Positions 18,464 through 27,567 of a stretch of 49,753 nt of DNA are shown here, piece by piece. The notes under the pieces are model-generated. The model did not search any database, was not told where the DNA came from, and was given only the letters and a program-made list of their open reading frames with translations. The first letter of the stretch is position 1. The number at the start of each line of letters is the position of its first letter. This stretch comes from an uncultured Pluralibacter sp. (GTDB lineage Bacteria > Pseudomonadota > Gammaproteobacteria > Enterobacterales > Enterobacteriaceae). The position numbers and the translations under genes are program-made. The stretch lies in the NCBI RefSeq assembly GCF_913775985.1, contig NZ_CAJYMB010000029.1, positions 1-49,753 of the forward strand, in the 5' to 3' direction.

Positions 18464-20694
18464 GTTTCGTTCCTTTGTTGCAGAGTGCGGGCGGCGGCAA
18501 CCACCGCCTGCCCGTATGAAATTCCACCGTCGCCGGCGGGCAGCCGGTGCGGAAACAAACATTGATACTCGCTCAGGTGCGCCGCCAGCCGCTGGCGCAG
18601 TAGCCGGTTGTGCAGCACGCCGCCGCTGAACGCCAGGGTGGTAATGCCCCGCGCGCGCGCCTGCTCGCACATCAGCGCCGCCGCGCCGCGGGCCAGCGCA
18701 TCGTGAAACGCCCACGCTTTCTCCCTCGCCCCGGCGTCCCAGGCAAACCAGCTGCGCCAGAAGGCCGCCAGATCCAGCGTATTGCCGAGCAAGGGCATCA
18801 CCAGCGGATGATCTACAGCGCCGCCGCGTCGCGCCAGCGCCTCCAGCCGACAGGCCGCCTCCCCTTCGTAGCTCAGCGCCTGCGGCGCGCAGCCCAGCGC
18901 GCAGGCCACCGCGTCAAACAGCCGTCCGCAGGACGAGGCCTGCGGGGCGTTGATGCCGCGCGTCACCGCATTGGCCAGCGCGTCGATATTGGGCTGCTGG
19001 CGCAGCGCGTCCAGCGTGCGCCAGTGCGGGATGAACGCCATTCCCTGCGCCAGCAGGTTGCGCCACGGCTGGCGCGCCGCCAGATCGCCGCCGGGCAGCG
19101 CCACCGCTGGCAGGCCGCCCAAATGCTCGCACTCGCGGTAGTTAACCCGCAGGCACTCGCCGCCCCACAGCGCCCCGTCCTCGCCCATGCCGATCCCGTC
19201 GAGAACCAAGGCAATCACGTCGCCGCCGTCCAGCGGCCAGCCGTGCTCTGCAATGCAGGCCGCCGCGTGGGCGTGGTGATGCAGCACGCGCTCCCGGGGC
19301 AGATCCCGCTCGTCAAGCTCGCGGGCGGCGCGGTAGCCGGGATGCGCATCCAGCGCGATCCGCGCCGGGGTAAAATCGTAAATGGCCTGCATCCGCGCCA
19401 GCGCCCTGTGCCACTGCGCGGCGACGCCGTCGTCGCCCAGATCGCCAAAGTGCTGGCTCAGCACCGCCTGCCGCCCGCGCGCCAGGCAGAACGTATTTTT
19501 CATTTCTGCCCCGAGACACAGTATCGGCGGCACGTCTTCAAATCCCGGGGGCAGCGGCAGCGCGTCGGGCACGTAGCCCCGCGCCCGGCGCAGCATCGCC
19601 CCGTCCTCCTGCACCACCGAGTCGTCCATGCGCTGGACAATGTCGCGGTTGTGCAGCAGAAAGCCGTCGGCGATACCCGCCAGCGACGCCAGCGCTTCAC
19701 CGTTGGTGATGGCGGGCGGCTGGCCGCTGGGGTTACCGGAAGTCATCACCAGCGGGCGGCCCAGCGCCTGCATGAGCAGGTGCTGGAGCGGATTAGAGGG
19801 TAGCACGATCCCCACCTCATTGAGTCCGGGGGCGATCCCTTTAGCCAGGCTGTTGACCCGCTGTTTATCCACCAGCACCACCGGCGCGGCGGGAGAGTGA
19901 AGCAAGGATTGTGCCAGCGGCGGCAGGTCGTCGGCGTTCGCCAGCATCACCGCCAGCGGCTTCCCCGGACGGCGCTTGCGCTCGCGCAGTCGCGCCACCG
20001 CCTGCTCGCTGCTCGCATCGCAGGCCAGGTGAAAGCCACCCAGCCCTTTAATCGCGACGATCTCGCCGTTCGCCAGGCTCGCGCAGGCGGCAGCCAGCGC
20101 TTCATCGCGGTGCAGCACCTGCTCCCCCCGCTGCCAGCTGAGCTGCGGCCCGCATTCGGCGCAGGCCACCGGCTGGGCGTGGAAGCGGCGGTCGCGGGGG
20201 CTGCGGTACTCCCGCTCGCAGGCCGGGCACAGCGGAAACGCTGCCATCACCGTCAGGGGGCGATCGTAGGGCATGGCGTTGATGATGGTGAAGCGCGGCC
20301 CGCAGTGGGTGCAGTTGATAAACGGATAGCCGAAGCGGCGGTTGCGCGGATCGTTCATCTCCGCCAGGCACTGCGGGCAGGTGGCGGCGTCCGGCACGAT
20401 CTGAGTGCTCATGCTGCCCGCTCCGCTATTGAGAATAGTGAAATCCTCCGGGACGCGGGGCCACGAATAAGGCACGCACTCGGCGGCGTCAATACGCGCC
20501 AGCGGCGGGCAGCCGGCGCGCAGGGCGGCGACAAAGCCGCCCTCCTCTCCCGCGAGATGTATTAGCACCCCTTCCGCGTCGTTGCTGACGTCGCCGGTGC
20601 GGCCAAGCTCCTGCGCAAGCTGCCAGACAAACGGGCGAAAACCCACGCCCTGCACCTTGCCGCGAATGCGGATGGCCGTACCGGAAATCATCAT
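18457..20694 (-). CDS. hypF: Carbamoyltransferase HypF, [NiFe] hydrogenase maturation
   Basis: Makes the thiocarboxamide on HypE from carbamoyl phosphate, the precursor of the cyanide ligands at the NiFe site. 745 residues (E. coli 750). N-terminal acylphosphatase domain with [12 protein letters not shown]; two zinc-finger pairs (CPQC ... CTHC and CPAC ... CAEC); a YrdC-like domain ([14 protein letters not shown]); and a C-terminal Kae1-like domain with [13 protein letters not shown] and [11 protein letters not shown]. The ATG overlaps the fdhF stop, and its stop overlaps the nickel permease start. Confidence 0.97.
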   Translation of the reverse strand: MMISGTAIRIRGKVQGVGFRPFVWQLAQELGRTGDVSNDAEGVLIHLAGEEGGFVAALRAGCPPLARIDAAECVPYSWPRVPEDFTILNSGAGSMSTQIVPDAATCPQCLAEMNDPRNRRFGYPFINCTHCGPRFTIINAMPYDRPLTVMAAFPLCPACEREYRSPRDRRFHAQPVACAECGPQLSWQRGEQVLHRDEALAAACASLANGEIVAIKGLGGFHLACDASSEQAVARLRERKRRPGKPLAVMLANADDLPPLAQSLLHSPAAPVVLVDKQRVNSLAKGIAPGLNEVGIVLPSNPLQHLLMQALGRPLVMTSGNPSGQPPAITNGEALASLAGIADGFLLHNRDIVQRMDDSVVQEDGAMLRRARGYVPDALPLPPGFEDVPPILCLGAEMKNTFCLARGRQAVLSQHFGDLGDDGVAAQWHRALARMQAIYDFTPARIALDAHPGYRAARELDERDLPRERVLHHHAHAAACIAEHGWPLDGGDVIALVLDGIGMGEDGALWGGECLRVNYRECEHLGGLPAVALPGGDLAARQPWRNLLAQGMAFIPHWRTLDALRQQPNIDALANAVTRGINAPQASSCGRLFDAVACALGCAPQALSYEGEAACRLEALARRGGAVDHPLVMPLLGNTLDLAAFWRSWFAWDAGAREKAWAFHDALARGAAALMCEQARARGITTLAFSGGVLHNRLLRQRLAAHLSEYQCLFPHRLPAGDGGISYGQAVVAAARTLQQRNETC

Positions 20695-22844
20695 CAGGCT
20701 GTCGCCGCCTCTTTCAGTCGCGTTTTCATCTGCTGGTAGGTGGTCTGCACCCAGTTTTCCGCCCGGTGCTGGTCGGCAATGGCGGCAAGCCGCACGGCGC
20801 AGTACTTGGTTTCCGGGGTTTTAGAGACCGGATCGAGATTGTCCTGGGTCAGCTCATTACAGGCGCCGATCCACCACTGGTAGGTCATATACACGCAGCC
20901 CGCGTTGATGCGCCCGCTGACGCTCGCCCGGCTGATCACCTTGCCGCGCCGGGACTCGACCCACACCAGCTCGCCGTCGGCGACGCCGAGCTGCCGGGCG
21001 TCCTCCGGATGCATCTGCACCCGGCCCGGCTCGTCCGCCAGCGCCTGCAGCGCCGCGCAGTTGCCGGTCATCGAGCGGCAGGAGTAGTGTCCAACCTCGC
21101 GCACGGTACACAGCACCAGCGGGAACTGGTCATCGATCACTTCCGCCGGCGCGCGCCACGGGGCGGCAAACAGGTGCCCCTTGCCGTCCGGAGTATCGAA
21201 CTTGCCGCCTTCGTACAGGTACGGCGTACCCGGGTGCTCCAGCGTCGGACACGGCCACTGCACGTGGCCCATGCTGCCCATTTTTTCGTAAGTCGCGCCG
21301 AAAAACAGCGGGCACAGCGCGCGCATCTCGTCCCAGATTTGCTGGTTACTGTCGTAGTGCATCGGATAGCCCATTTCCCGGGCGATCAGCGAGATAATTT
21401 CCCAGTCGCGCTTGACGTTACCTTTCGGCTCCACGGCTTGTTCGAAGCGCTGGAAGCCGCGATCCGCGCAGGTAAACACGCCGCCGTGCTCCCCCCAGGA
21501 GGTGGCGGGCAGCAGGACATCCGCCTGCTCGGCGGTTTTGGTCATAAAGATATCCTGCACCAACACAAAGTCGAGGGCGGCAAAGCCTTTGCGCACCAGG
21601 CCAAGGTCGGCCTCGGTCTGCAGCGGATCTTCGCCCATGATGTAGTAGGCCTTAACCTTGCCCTCCAGCGCCAGGTGCGGCACTTCGGTAATGCGCACCC
21701 CGACCTCATCATCCATCAAGGCGCTGTCGATGCCCCAGGCGCGGGCGAATTTCTCCCGCACCTGCGGATCGGTGACATCCTGATAGCCGGGGAACTGGTT
21801 GGGCAGCACGCCCATGTCGCAGGCGCCCTGCACGTTGTTCTGCCCGCGTACCGGCCCGACGCCGACGTTCTTACGCCCGAGGTTGCCGGTGAGCAGCGCC
21901 AGGCTGGCGAGACCTTTGACCACGTCCACCGCCTGACCAAACTGGGTGACGCCCATGCCCCACATGATGGTGGCGGAAGGTGCGGCGGCGAAGATGCGCA
22001 TTGCGTCGCGGATCTCTTTAGCGGACAGCCCGGTAAGGTGTTCGACGCGCTCCGGGGCGTAGTCCTGCACCTGTGCGCGGTAGGCATCAAGCCCGGTAGC
22101 GTGCTGCGATACCCAGGCTTTGTCGTACAGCTCCTCTTCCAGCAGCACGTAGCCGAAGGCGTTCACCAGCGCCATGTTGCTGCCGTTTTTAAGCTGCAGA
22201 TGGCGGTCGGCGATACGCGCGCTTTCGATTCGCCGCGGATCGCAGACAATAATTTTCGCGCCCTTCTCTTTGGCTTTCAGCACCCGGCGGGCAACGATGG
22301 GATGGGAGTCGGCGCAGTTGTAGCCGAACACCAGCAGACAGGCCGAGTTTTCGATGTCGCCAATACCGTTGCTCATGGCGCCGTTGCCCAGCGTCTCCTG
22401 CAGGCCGGCCACCGACGGGCCGTGGCACACCCGGGCGCAGCAGTCGACGTTGTTGGTGTGCAGCACGCCGCGGGCGAATTTCTGCATCACGTAGTTGGTT
22501 TCATTCCCGGTCCCGCGCGATGACCCGGTGGTCATGATCGCCCGGGGGCCGAACTCTCTCTTAATCTCAGCGAGCTTTTTCGCCGTGTAGCGAATGGCTT
22601 CATCCCAGCTTACGGGCGTCAGCTTGCCCCCCTTTTCATAGCGGATCATCGGCTGCGTCAGGCGCGGCGTCAGCAGCCGGGTATCGTTAAGAAAATCCCA
22701 GCCGTAGTAGCCTTTCAGGCACAGTTCGTTCTGGTTGGTGACGCCGTCGGCGGCTTCTGCGCGGACGATTTTGTTGTTATCGACAACCAGATTCAGCTTG
22801 CAGCCGGCGCCGCAGTAGGGGCATACGCTCGTGATTTTTTTCAT
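20694..22844 (-). CDS. fdhF: Formate dehydrogenase H, cysteine (non-selenocysteine) form
   Basis: Molybdenum-bis-MGD formate dehydrogenase of the formate hydrogenlyase complex, releasing CO2 and electrons. 716 residues (E. coli 715). The 4Fe-4S cluster Cys are at 8, 11, 15 and 42 ([19 protein letters not shown]); catalytic His141 and the GRGQNN-type region ([15 protein letters not shown]) are conserved; the C-terminal domain has [14 protein letters not shown]. Residue 140, selenocysteine (TGA) in E. coli, is Cys here (TGC at 22425-22427). In E. coli fdhF is unlinked; here it sits between hydN and hypF and overlaps hypF by one base. Confidence 0.96.
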   Translation of the reverse strand: MKKITSVCPYCGAGCKLNLVVDNNKIVRAEAADGVTNQNELCLKGYYGWDFLNDTRLLTPRLTQPMIRYEKGGKLTPVSWDEAIRYTAKKLAEIKREFGPRAIMTTGSSRGTGNETNYVMQKFARGVLHTNNVDCCARVCHGPSVAGLQETLGNGAMSNGIGDIENSACLLVFGYNCADSHPIVARRVLKAKEKGAKIIVCDPRRIESARIADRHLQLKNGSNMALVNAFGYVLLEEELYDKAWVSQHATGLDAYRAQVQDYAPERVEHLTGLSAKEIRDAMRIFAAAPSATIMWGMGVTQFGQAVDVVKGLASLALLTGNLGRKNVGVGPVRGQNNVQGACDMGVLPNQFPGYQDVTDPQVREKFARAWGIDSALMDDEVGVRITEVPHLALEGKVKAYYIMGEDPLQTEADLGLVRKGFAALDFVLVQDIFMTKTAEQADVLLPATSWGEHGGVFTCADRGFQRFEQAVEPKGNVKRDWEIISLIAREMGYPMHYDSNQQIWDEMRALCPLFFGATYEKMGSMGHVQWPCPTLEHPGTPYLYEGGKFDTPDGKGHLFAAPWRAPAEVIDDQFPLVLCTVREVGHYSCRSMTGNCAALQALADEPGRVQMHPEDARQLGVADGELVWVESRRGKVISRASVSGRINAGCVYMTYQWWIGACNELTQDNLDPVSKTPETKYCAVRLAAIADQHRAENWVQTTYQQMKTRLKEAATA

Positions 22845-22883
22845 CAGTAACAGACCTGTTAAAAGTGAAGTACGTTGAGTGAG

Positions 22884-23426
22884 TTAGAAAGAGAGAGACA
22901 TCGCGTCGTCCAGCGCGGCACGGCGGCGCTTTTCAGCGCTGAGCTTCTCAAGAGAGGCGCGATCGACGCAGTGCAGCGCGTGGGTCGGGCAGGCACTGAC
23001 GCACGCCGGGCCGCTGGCGCTGTGGTGGCAGAGATCGCACTTGTTGGCTTCGGCTTTTTCCATCCGCACCTGCATGCTGGCGCTGTCGCGCACCACCGGG
23101 CGAACCACCACTTCCATCGCCCCGTACGGGCAAGCCACCACGCAGGTTTTACAGCCGATGCAGCGCTCCTGCATCACGTGGACAAAGCCGTTCTCGCGGG
23201 CAATAGCCCCATTGGGGCAGACGTTGGCGCACGGCGCGTCTTCGCACTGGCGGCAGGCGGTGGCGGTAGAGATATTTACGCCCTTGATGACGTGGATGCG
23301 GGGCAGAAAGGTCTGCGGGGTCAGCGCGGCGCAGTCCTGATCCTGCTGGTGGGACACCACGCAGGCCACTTCACAGGTGCGGCAGCCGATGCACTTGCTG
23401 GCGTCGGCGATAATAAAACGGTTCAT
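22884..23426 (-). CDS. hydN: Formate dehydrogenase H electron-transfer protein HydN
   Basis: Iron-sulfur protein needed for full formate dehydrogenase H activity. 180 residues, rich in cysteines arranged as four 4Fe-4S motifs: CIGCRTCEVAC, CRQCEDAPCANVC, CIGCKTCVVAC and CDLCHHSASGPACVSAC. It resembles HycB but lacks its long spacer. First gene of the unit with fdhF (39-base gap), hypF and the nickel permease; a sigma-54 promoter lies upstream. Confidence 0.95.
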   Translation of the reverse strand: MNRFIIADASKCIGCRTCEVACVVSHQQDQDCAALTPQTFLPRIHVIKGVNISTATACRQCEDAPCANVCPNGAIARENGFVHVMQERCIGCKTCVVACPYGAMEVVVRPVVRDSASMQVRMEKAEANKCDLCHHSASGPACVSACPTHALHCVDRASLEKLSAEKRRRAALDDAMSLSF

Positions 23427-23462
23427 TCACTTCTCCGGCGATTGTGATTACTGCCGGTGAAT

Positions 23463-23478
23463 TGCATTATCCGTGCCA
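23463..23478 (-). promoter_or_regulatory. Sigma-54 promoter of hydN-fdhF-hypF
   Basis: Minus strand TGGCACGGATAATGCA: consensus -24 TGGCAC and GC ten bases after the GG. It lies 37 bases upstream of the hydN ATG. Confidence 0.85.
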
Positions 23479-23534
23479 GAAATTAAATTCACTATTTATC
23501 AAACAGATAATAGGTTTTCAGCACAATCAGGCGC

Positions 23535-23562
23535 TGTCATCGTCATTTTTGTCAATGACGTC
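23535..23562 (-). promoter_or_regulatory. Candidate FhlA upstream activating site for hydN
   Basis: Cluster of GTCA/TGAC half-sites (on the plus strand TGTCAT, CGTCATTTTTGTCA, ATGACG), 57 bases upstream of the sigma-54 promoter. CGTCATTTTTG is shared with the two sites at 32673-32714. FhlA is the expected activator of this operon; the match is inferred from recurrence, not from a known matrix. Confidence 0.5.
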
Positions 23563-23903
23563 GAGAGGAGTGACGGCGGACAAGCGGTGCCGAGAGAGTA
23601 CGATGAGGGATGAGCGCCTGGTGGGTTATCACGATGATGGACGGTTAGATCCGCTTTCGGATAGAAAGACGGCTTATAGGTATCAAGCACGAATGGTAAT
23701 ATATATTCCAATTTAAATCGCTCTGCTGAGGATGGGTAGTAAAGGACTTAGGTAGATTTATAGTGGAACGATTAAAATAGCAAAGACGATGATCAGGGAA
23801 ATCTCTGGGTATTAATGAATATGGTCAAAGGGATTTTACGATATCGCTTTAGATCATTATCTAACGATTACTTCTTATGGAATCAACTAATATTAAGGAT
23901 AAT
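23563..23903. other. Non-coding left edge of AT-rich island A
   Basis: No convincing gene. Base composition turns sharply AT-rich from about 23.65 kb. Short open frames here lack ribosome sites and recognisable sequence. I saw no direct repeats or att-like site marking the junction. Confidence 0.5.
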
Positions 23904-24596
23904 ATGAATTACAATAATGAAATTATAAATCATTTGCAGGCTAATAAAATCCTTGCATTGAAATTAGATCGCGCATTAGCAGGCGTAGTAGAATCGGTAT
24001 CTAACCAGTTAGAAACTATTGGCGCAGGTGCGAAACGTGGACTTTATTATACATCGTGCTTTACAGAAGAGTATCAGGATGTCTGTCAACGCCAGAAAAA
24101 AGAAGATATTCGTTTCAAAAACGGTGTTATTCATCTTCTTCAGAATCGTGACATTATCTATGACATGCTCAGCGTTTATTTTGAAGAGATATTTAGATAT
24201 AAAACATCCGAACAGTTAGAGCATATAAAAAGTATGCTGATGGCTGTGAATATTCATATTGCAGCCACGTCACTGACAAACACTGGGTTTGCCTTAGCTA
24301 CCGCAACTTTTGTTGCGACGGGTATGAATCTTAGTCTTGAAATGAGTGCACTTGCTGGACGAAAAATAAGTTTTGGGATTGCAAGTTTAGGTATGTACGG
24401 GATTGTTCAAAAAGCGGCCGATAGTGCGTACCGCCTATATATCTCTTATCCCGCTTATTACTCTGCACTATATAGCCAGGATTTGGAGATGATGTACTTC
24501 CTCATTGAGCCTCTATTTCAACGTGCTGATGCATTTAAAGCACAATGGATGTCAGATGATGGGATTAAAGACATAATAATTCGGATGGTGAGGTAA
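23904..24596 (+). CDS. Unrecognised protein with central hydrophobic segments (possible membrane-active effector)
   Basis: 230 residues from ATG 23904, chosen for the AAGGA ribosome site four bases upstream; an ATG at 23877 would add nine residues but has no such site. The N-terminal half is polar and helical (HLQANKILALKLDRALAGVV). Residues about 125-175 hold two small-residue-rich hydrophobic stretches (TSLTNTGFALATATFVATG and KISFGIASLGMYGIVQKAA). No signal peptide and no family I recognise. It is AT-rich, unlike its neighbours, and stands before a 33-residue membrane peptide and an hcp gene. Context suggests an Hcp-dependent pore-forming effector of the general type of Serratia Ssp6 or Pseudomonas Tse4. 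That is inference from architecture and position, not sequence homology. Confidence 0.6.
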   Translation: MNYNNEIINHLQANKILALKLDRALAGVVESVSNQLETIGAGAKRGLYYTSCFTEEYQDVCQRQKKEDIRFKNGVIHLLQNRDIIYDMLSVYFEEIFRYKTSEQLEHIKSMLMAVNIHIAATSLTNTGFALATATFVATGMNLSLEMSALAGRKISFGIASLGMYGIVQKAADSAYRLYISYPAYYSALYSQDLEMMYFLIEPLFQRADAFKAQWMSDDGIKDIIIRMVR

Positions 24597-24598
24597 TC

Positions 24599-24700
24599 AT
24601 GATAAGTATCATCAAAAGGATATTTAGGAGATTATTTTTCTCTTTTTTTTATTACTATATTCCGACATTGCTTACAATATTATTCGCAGTATTTCAATGA
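24599..24700 (+). CDS. 33-residue membrane peptide, possible immunity partner
   Basis: ATG at 24599 follows the previous stop by two bases, with GAGG just upstream (GGTGAGGTAATCATG). The product begins MISIIKRIFRRLFFSFFYYY and ends in a hydrophobic stretch (IPTLLTILFAVF), giving a positively charged N-terminus and one membrane helix. Its spacing suggests translational coupling to the 230-residue gene. It could be the immunity protein of that effector, a small toxin, or the stump of a longer immunity gene. No family is recognised. Confidence 0.5.
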   Translation: MISIIKRIFRRLFFSFFYYYIPTLLTILFAVFQ

Positions 24701-24748
24701 TTATTCCTCCCTGATAGTCCAATATGGCTTATACCTATATTTCTCATA

Positions 24749-24781
24749 ATTATGATTATTATTTTTTAAAATAATCATAAT
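24749..24781. promoter_or_regulatory. Perfect 12-bp AT-rich inverted repeat upstream of hcp
   Basis: ATTATGATTATT (24749-24760) and its exact complement (24770-24781) with a nine-base loop, 32 bases before the hcp ATG. As RNA the stem is weak, with no U tract after it, so a protein-binding operator or promoter-associated element is as likely as a terminator. Confidence 0.4.
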
Positions 24782-24813
24782 ACAAATTAATGGTGTATTT
24801 ATAAGGAAATAAC

Positions 24814-25293
24814 ATGTCTACACCCGCACATTTATGGCTTGAAGATGAAAATGGCTCCCCTATCGTTGGTAGCTGCGTGATGCCGTTGCGCCTCGGCTCT
24901 ATCGAGTTAAAATCTTTCGCTCACGGCGTTACTATTCCGGTAGACGCCAGCTGGGGAAAACTCACAGGTACTCGCGTTCACAAACCCATTACAATCGTAA
25001 AGGAGTTTGATCAGACAACGCCGCTGCTTTATCGAGCCGTCTGCGAGGGTAGAACAATGAAAAAAGCAACGATTAAAATGTACCGTATTCATGACTCGGG
25101 TATCGAGTCCGAGTATTTTAATATCATTATGGAGAACGTCAAATTCACAACGGTCTCGCCTTTCCTGTCTCCTAATGGTATGAGCAGCACTCATCTTGAA
25201 ACGCTCGAATTACGCTATGAGGCAATAACCTGGAAATACACAGAGGGAAATATTATCTATCGTGATGCGTGGAACGATCGCTGCTGTGCGTGA
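24814..25293 (+). CDS. hcp: Hcp family type VI secretion tube protein / effector carrier
   Basis: 159-residue Hcp1-type protein, the usual length. Hcp subunits form hexameric rings that stack into the T6SS inner tube and can carry small effectors in the lumen. Family landmarks: LWLEDENGSPIVGS at the start, GSIELKSFAHGV near residue 30, KLTGTRVHKPITIVKEFDQTTPLLY in the middle, and LETLELRYEAITWKY ... YRDAW at the C-terminus. Ribosome site AAGGAAA. No other T6SS structural gene is in the window, so this is an orphan copy. It is AT-rich relative to the core and ends the cassette with the two unrecognised genes upstream. Confidence 0.93.
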   Translation: MSTPAHLWLEDENGSPIVGSCVMPLRLGSIELKSFAHGVTIPVDASWGKLTGTRVHKPITIVKEFDQTTPLLYRAVCEGRTMKKATIKMYRIHDSGIESEYFNIIMENVKFTTVSPFLSPNGMSSTHLETLELRYEAITWKYTEGNIIYRDAWNDRCCA

Positions 25294-25303
25294 TTGTTAA
25301 CGG

Positions 25304-25331
25304 TATCCGGGGGAATAAACTTCCCCGGATA
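25304..25331 (+). terminator. Hairpin after hcp
   Basis: Stem TATCCGGGG / CCCCGGATA, extendable by AA/TT with one bulged G, eleven bases past the hcp stop. It lacks a U tract but is the only strong hairpin at the cassette end, and it separates the cassette from the convergent hyc operon. Confidence 0.5.
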
Positions 25332-25393
25332 TCAAGGGAATAATCAATATCTATGGGCAATGTAGGCTCATTCAGCCCATTTTCTCCATCCCC

Positions 25394-25849
25394 CTACAGC
25401 GCCTCAAACCCCCCATTCCCTTCCCAGCCCGCCAGCCGCTGGTATACCGTGTCGACCGCCTCTTTGATCTTCTCGGTCATCGGGAAGTAGAAGCCGACAA
25501 TATCCGGCTGAATGCCGAGGAAGATAACCTCGCCAACATCGTCCCGCAGCTGCTCAACCAGGTAGTTGAGAGGCATGTTGTGGGTGGTCATCATAAACAT
25601 CTCGGCGATATCGTCCGGATCGACGATGCGGATCTCGCCCGGGTTCAGCCCCATGTCGGTAGCGTCAACGATCAGCAGGAGGTCTGGCCGCAGATCGCGC
25701 ACGGCGACGGCTTCATTTTCCGGGGCGCTGCCGCCGTCGAGCACCTGCCAGCCTTGCGGCGGATTGGCGGCGCACATCTCTGCCAGTAGCGGCCCGGCGC
25801 CGTCGTCGCCCATCATGCTGTTGCCGACGCAAAGCAGTACGTTAGTCAC
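25394..25849 (-). CDS. hycI: Hydrogenase 3 maturation endopeptidase HycI
   Basis: Nickel-dependent protease that removes the C-terminal tail of HycE once the NiFe site is assembled. 151 residues (E. coli 156). Family motifs: VGNSMMGDDGAGPLLAE with the metal-binding Asp near residue 16, LIVDATDMGLNPGEI with the second Asp near residue 62, and MTTHNMPLNYL with the metal-binding His near residue 90. Last gene of the hyc operon; overlaps hycH by eight bases. Confidence 0.96.
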   Translation of the reverse strand: MTNVLLCVGNSMMGDDGAGPLLAEMCAANPPQGWQVLDGGSAPENEAVAVRDLRPDLLLIVDATDMGLNPGEIRIVDPDDIAEMFMMTTHNMPLNYLVEQLRDDVGEVIFLGIQPDIVGFYFPMTEKIKEAVDTVYQRLAGWEGNGGFEAL

Positions 25850-26252
25850 GCAATCTCCTCACCATCAAATAGATAGCATTCTCCTGATGAATATCGTGCA
25901 GCATGCCGAGCAGCTGATTGCTCCACGCCTGCTGCGCCGGGGTCTGGCCCGCGCGCGCCGCGTCGAAGGCTTTTGCCAGCATCGTCACGTGGTTAATGTC
26001 GATAACGATTTCGCCGTACTTCGGCACGCCCTCCATTTTGCGGCGGGCGTCACTGCCCGCCTCCAGAGTGCCTATCCACGCCAGATAGTCGTCCCACGGG
26101 CAGTTTAGCGCCGCCTCCAGGCAGTCGATCACCCCGAGGTGGTGGCCGATGGCGAGACTGTAATAGACCACCTGCCGGGCCTTGTCCGGGGTATCGTCAT
26201 TTTCATCGACAAACTTGCGGCTCAGCTGGCTGAACACCACGGTTTCACTCAT
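25842..26252 (-). CDS. hycH: Formate hydrogenlyase maturation protein HycH
   Basis: Cytoplasmic accessory protein needed for hydrogenase 3 maturation; not part of the final complex. 136 residues, the same length as E. coli HycH, beginning [19 protein letters not shown] and containing [22 protein letters not shown]. It overlaps hycG by four bases and hycI by eight. Its molecular role is still unclear in the literature I know. Confidence 0.94.
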   Translation of the reverse strand: MSETVVFSQLSRKFVDENDDTPDKARQVVYYSLAIGHHLGVIDCLEAALNCPWDDYLAWIGTLEAGSDARRKMEGVPKYGEIVIDINHVTMLAKAFDAARAGQTPAQQAWSNQLLGMLHDIHQENAIYLMVRRLRD

Positions 26253-27016
26253 CGGATCCGCGCCTCTTCCACCACCTGTGCAAGCTGCGCGACGATTTCA
26301 TTGAGGCGCGGATCGGCTTCGGCATCGAGCCAGCGCTGCACCTGCCCTTCGCCCTGCGCCAGCTGGCGCAGGTAGTCGTCGGCGATCTGGCGGCCGTAGC
26401 GGTAGCCCGCCAGGCGGCGCGCGGCGCGATCCACCTGCACCCGCAGCGGCTGCACCATCTGCGGATGCAGAATGCCGGCGGGCCGGGCGTCCAGCTCGCC
26501 GGGAGCGCGGGCGTGGATTTTCTGCTCCAGCAGTCCCAGCGCCATAGCGAAGCCGTACAGGGTGGCGGCAGGCGTCGGCGGGCAGCCGGGAATGTAGACG
26601 TCCACCGGCACGATCTTATCGGTTCCGCCCCAGACGCAGTAGAGATCGTGGAAGATCCCACCGCTGTTGCCGCAGGCGCCGTAGGAGATGCAGATCTTCG
26701 GATCCGGCGCGGACTCCCACGCCCGCAGCGCCGGAGAACGCATCGCGCGGGTCACCGCGCCGGTGAACAGCAGGATGTCGGCGTGGCGCGGCGACGGCAC
26801 CACTTTGATGCCGAAGCGTTCGGCGTCGAACAGCGGCGAAAGCGTGGCGAAAATCTCGATTTCGCAGCCGTTGCAGCCGCCGCAGTCAACGCGGTAGACA
26901 TAAGCCGAGCGTTTAATTTTTTTCAGCAGCGACGCCTTCATGCTGGCAATGGACTCATCCACGGTCATCGGGACGGGCAGGCCGCTGGCGTCGCGCGGCC
27001 CCAGTAAATTACTCAT
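26249..27016 (-). CDS. hycG: Hydrogenase 3 small (NuoB-like) subunit HycG
   Basis: Iron-sulfur subunit of the soluble arm, partner of HycE and homologue of complex I NuoB. 255 residues, as in E. coli. Proximal 4Fe-4S ligands: [10 protein letters not shown] near residue 47, a Cys in [12 protein letters not shown] and the Cys of PGCPPTP. Start coincides with the hycF stop (one-base overlap). Confidence 0.96.
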   Translation of the reverse strand: MSNLLGPRDASGLPVPMTVDESIASMKASLLKKIKRSAYVYRVDCGGCNGCEIEIFATLSPLFDAERFGIKVVPSPRHADILLFTGAVTRAMRSPALRAWESAPDPKICISYGACGNSGGIFHDLYCVWGGTDKIVPVDVYIPGCPPTPAATLYGFAMALGLLEQKIHARAPGELDARPAGILHPQMVQPLRVQVDRAARRLAGYRYGRQIADDYLRQLAQGEGQVQRWLDAEADPRLNEIVAQLAQVVEEARIR

Positions 27017-27558
27017 CAGCTGGCCTCTTTCATGTGGCGAGTCAGTTCAATGCGCTCCGACGAGACCAGGCATTTCTGCCGCCTGCAGGCCGGACAGGTT
27101 TCAAAGCTCTCGCGGTGTTTTTCCGCCCGGCTGTCGCCGTTGTGCGCGAGCAGAGCAATGGCGTAATCAATCTCTTTTTGCACCGCGAACGGACGCTCGC
27201 AGACCCGGCAGCGGCAGAGATCAAAGCGCGACTGCGTAAGAAAGTCCTCTTTCTTCCACACCGCCAGCTCGTACTCCTGGGAAAGCCGAATTGCCGCAGT
27301 TGGGCACACCTCTTCGCAGCGTCCGCAGAAGATGCAGCGTCCGAGGTTGAACTGCCACGCCAGCTGGCCGTCGGCGAGATCGGTTTCCACCGTCAGGGCG
27401 TTTGACGGGCAGGCGTTGACGCAGGCCGCGCAGCCGATGCACTGCTGCGGGTTATGCTCGGGCTTGCCGCGAAAATTTTTATCGACCGGCATCGGCTCCA
27501 GCGGGTAGCGGCTGGTGGGCGTGCCGGTTTTAATCGCTTTTTTGATGAAATTAAACAT
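27016..27558 (-). CDS. hycF: Formate hydrogenlyase ferredoxin subunit HycF
   Basis: Polyferredoxin linking electron flow to HycG; homologue of NuoI. 180 residues (E. coli 180). Two 4Fe-4S motifs, [16 protein letters not shown] and [16 protein letters not shown], plus a C-terminal cysteine-rich part ([19 protein letters not shown]) likely to bind zinc. Nine bases separate it from hycE. Confidence 0.96.
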   Translation of the reverse strand: MFNFIKKAIKTGTPTSRYPLEPMPVDKNFRGKPEHNPQQCIGCAACVNACPSNALTVETDLADGQLAWQFNLGRCIFCGRCEEVCPTAAIRLSQEYELAVWKKEDFLTQSRFDLCRCRVCERPFAVQKEIDYAIALLAHNGDSRAEKHRESFETCPACRRQKCLVSSERIELTRHMKEAS

Positions 27559-27567
27559 GATCGCGTC

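Noticed and set aside
18464-18715. 84-residue N-terminal extension of the nickel permease
   Set aside because: It lies wholly inside hypF in another frame, and NiCoT proteins start near [10 protein letters not shown].
20766-22523. 585-residue plus-strand open frame opposite fdhF
   Set aside because: Antisense shadow of fdhF with no recognisable domain; fdhF carries every catalytic motif.
23499-23711. 70-residue minus-strand open frame upstream of hydN
   Set aside because: It overlaps the FhlA-type site and has no ribosome site or recognisable sequence.
23427-25393. Transposon or prophage carrying island A
   Set aside because: No transposase, integrase, terminal inverted repeats or target duplications were found in the stretch.
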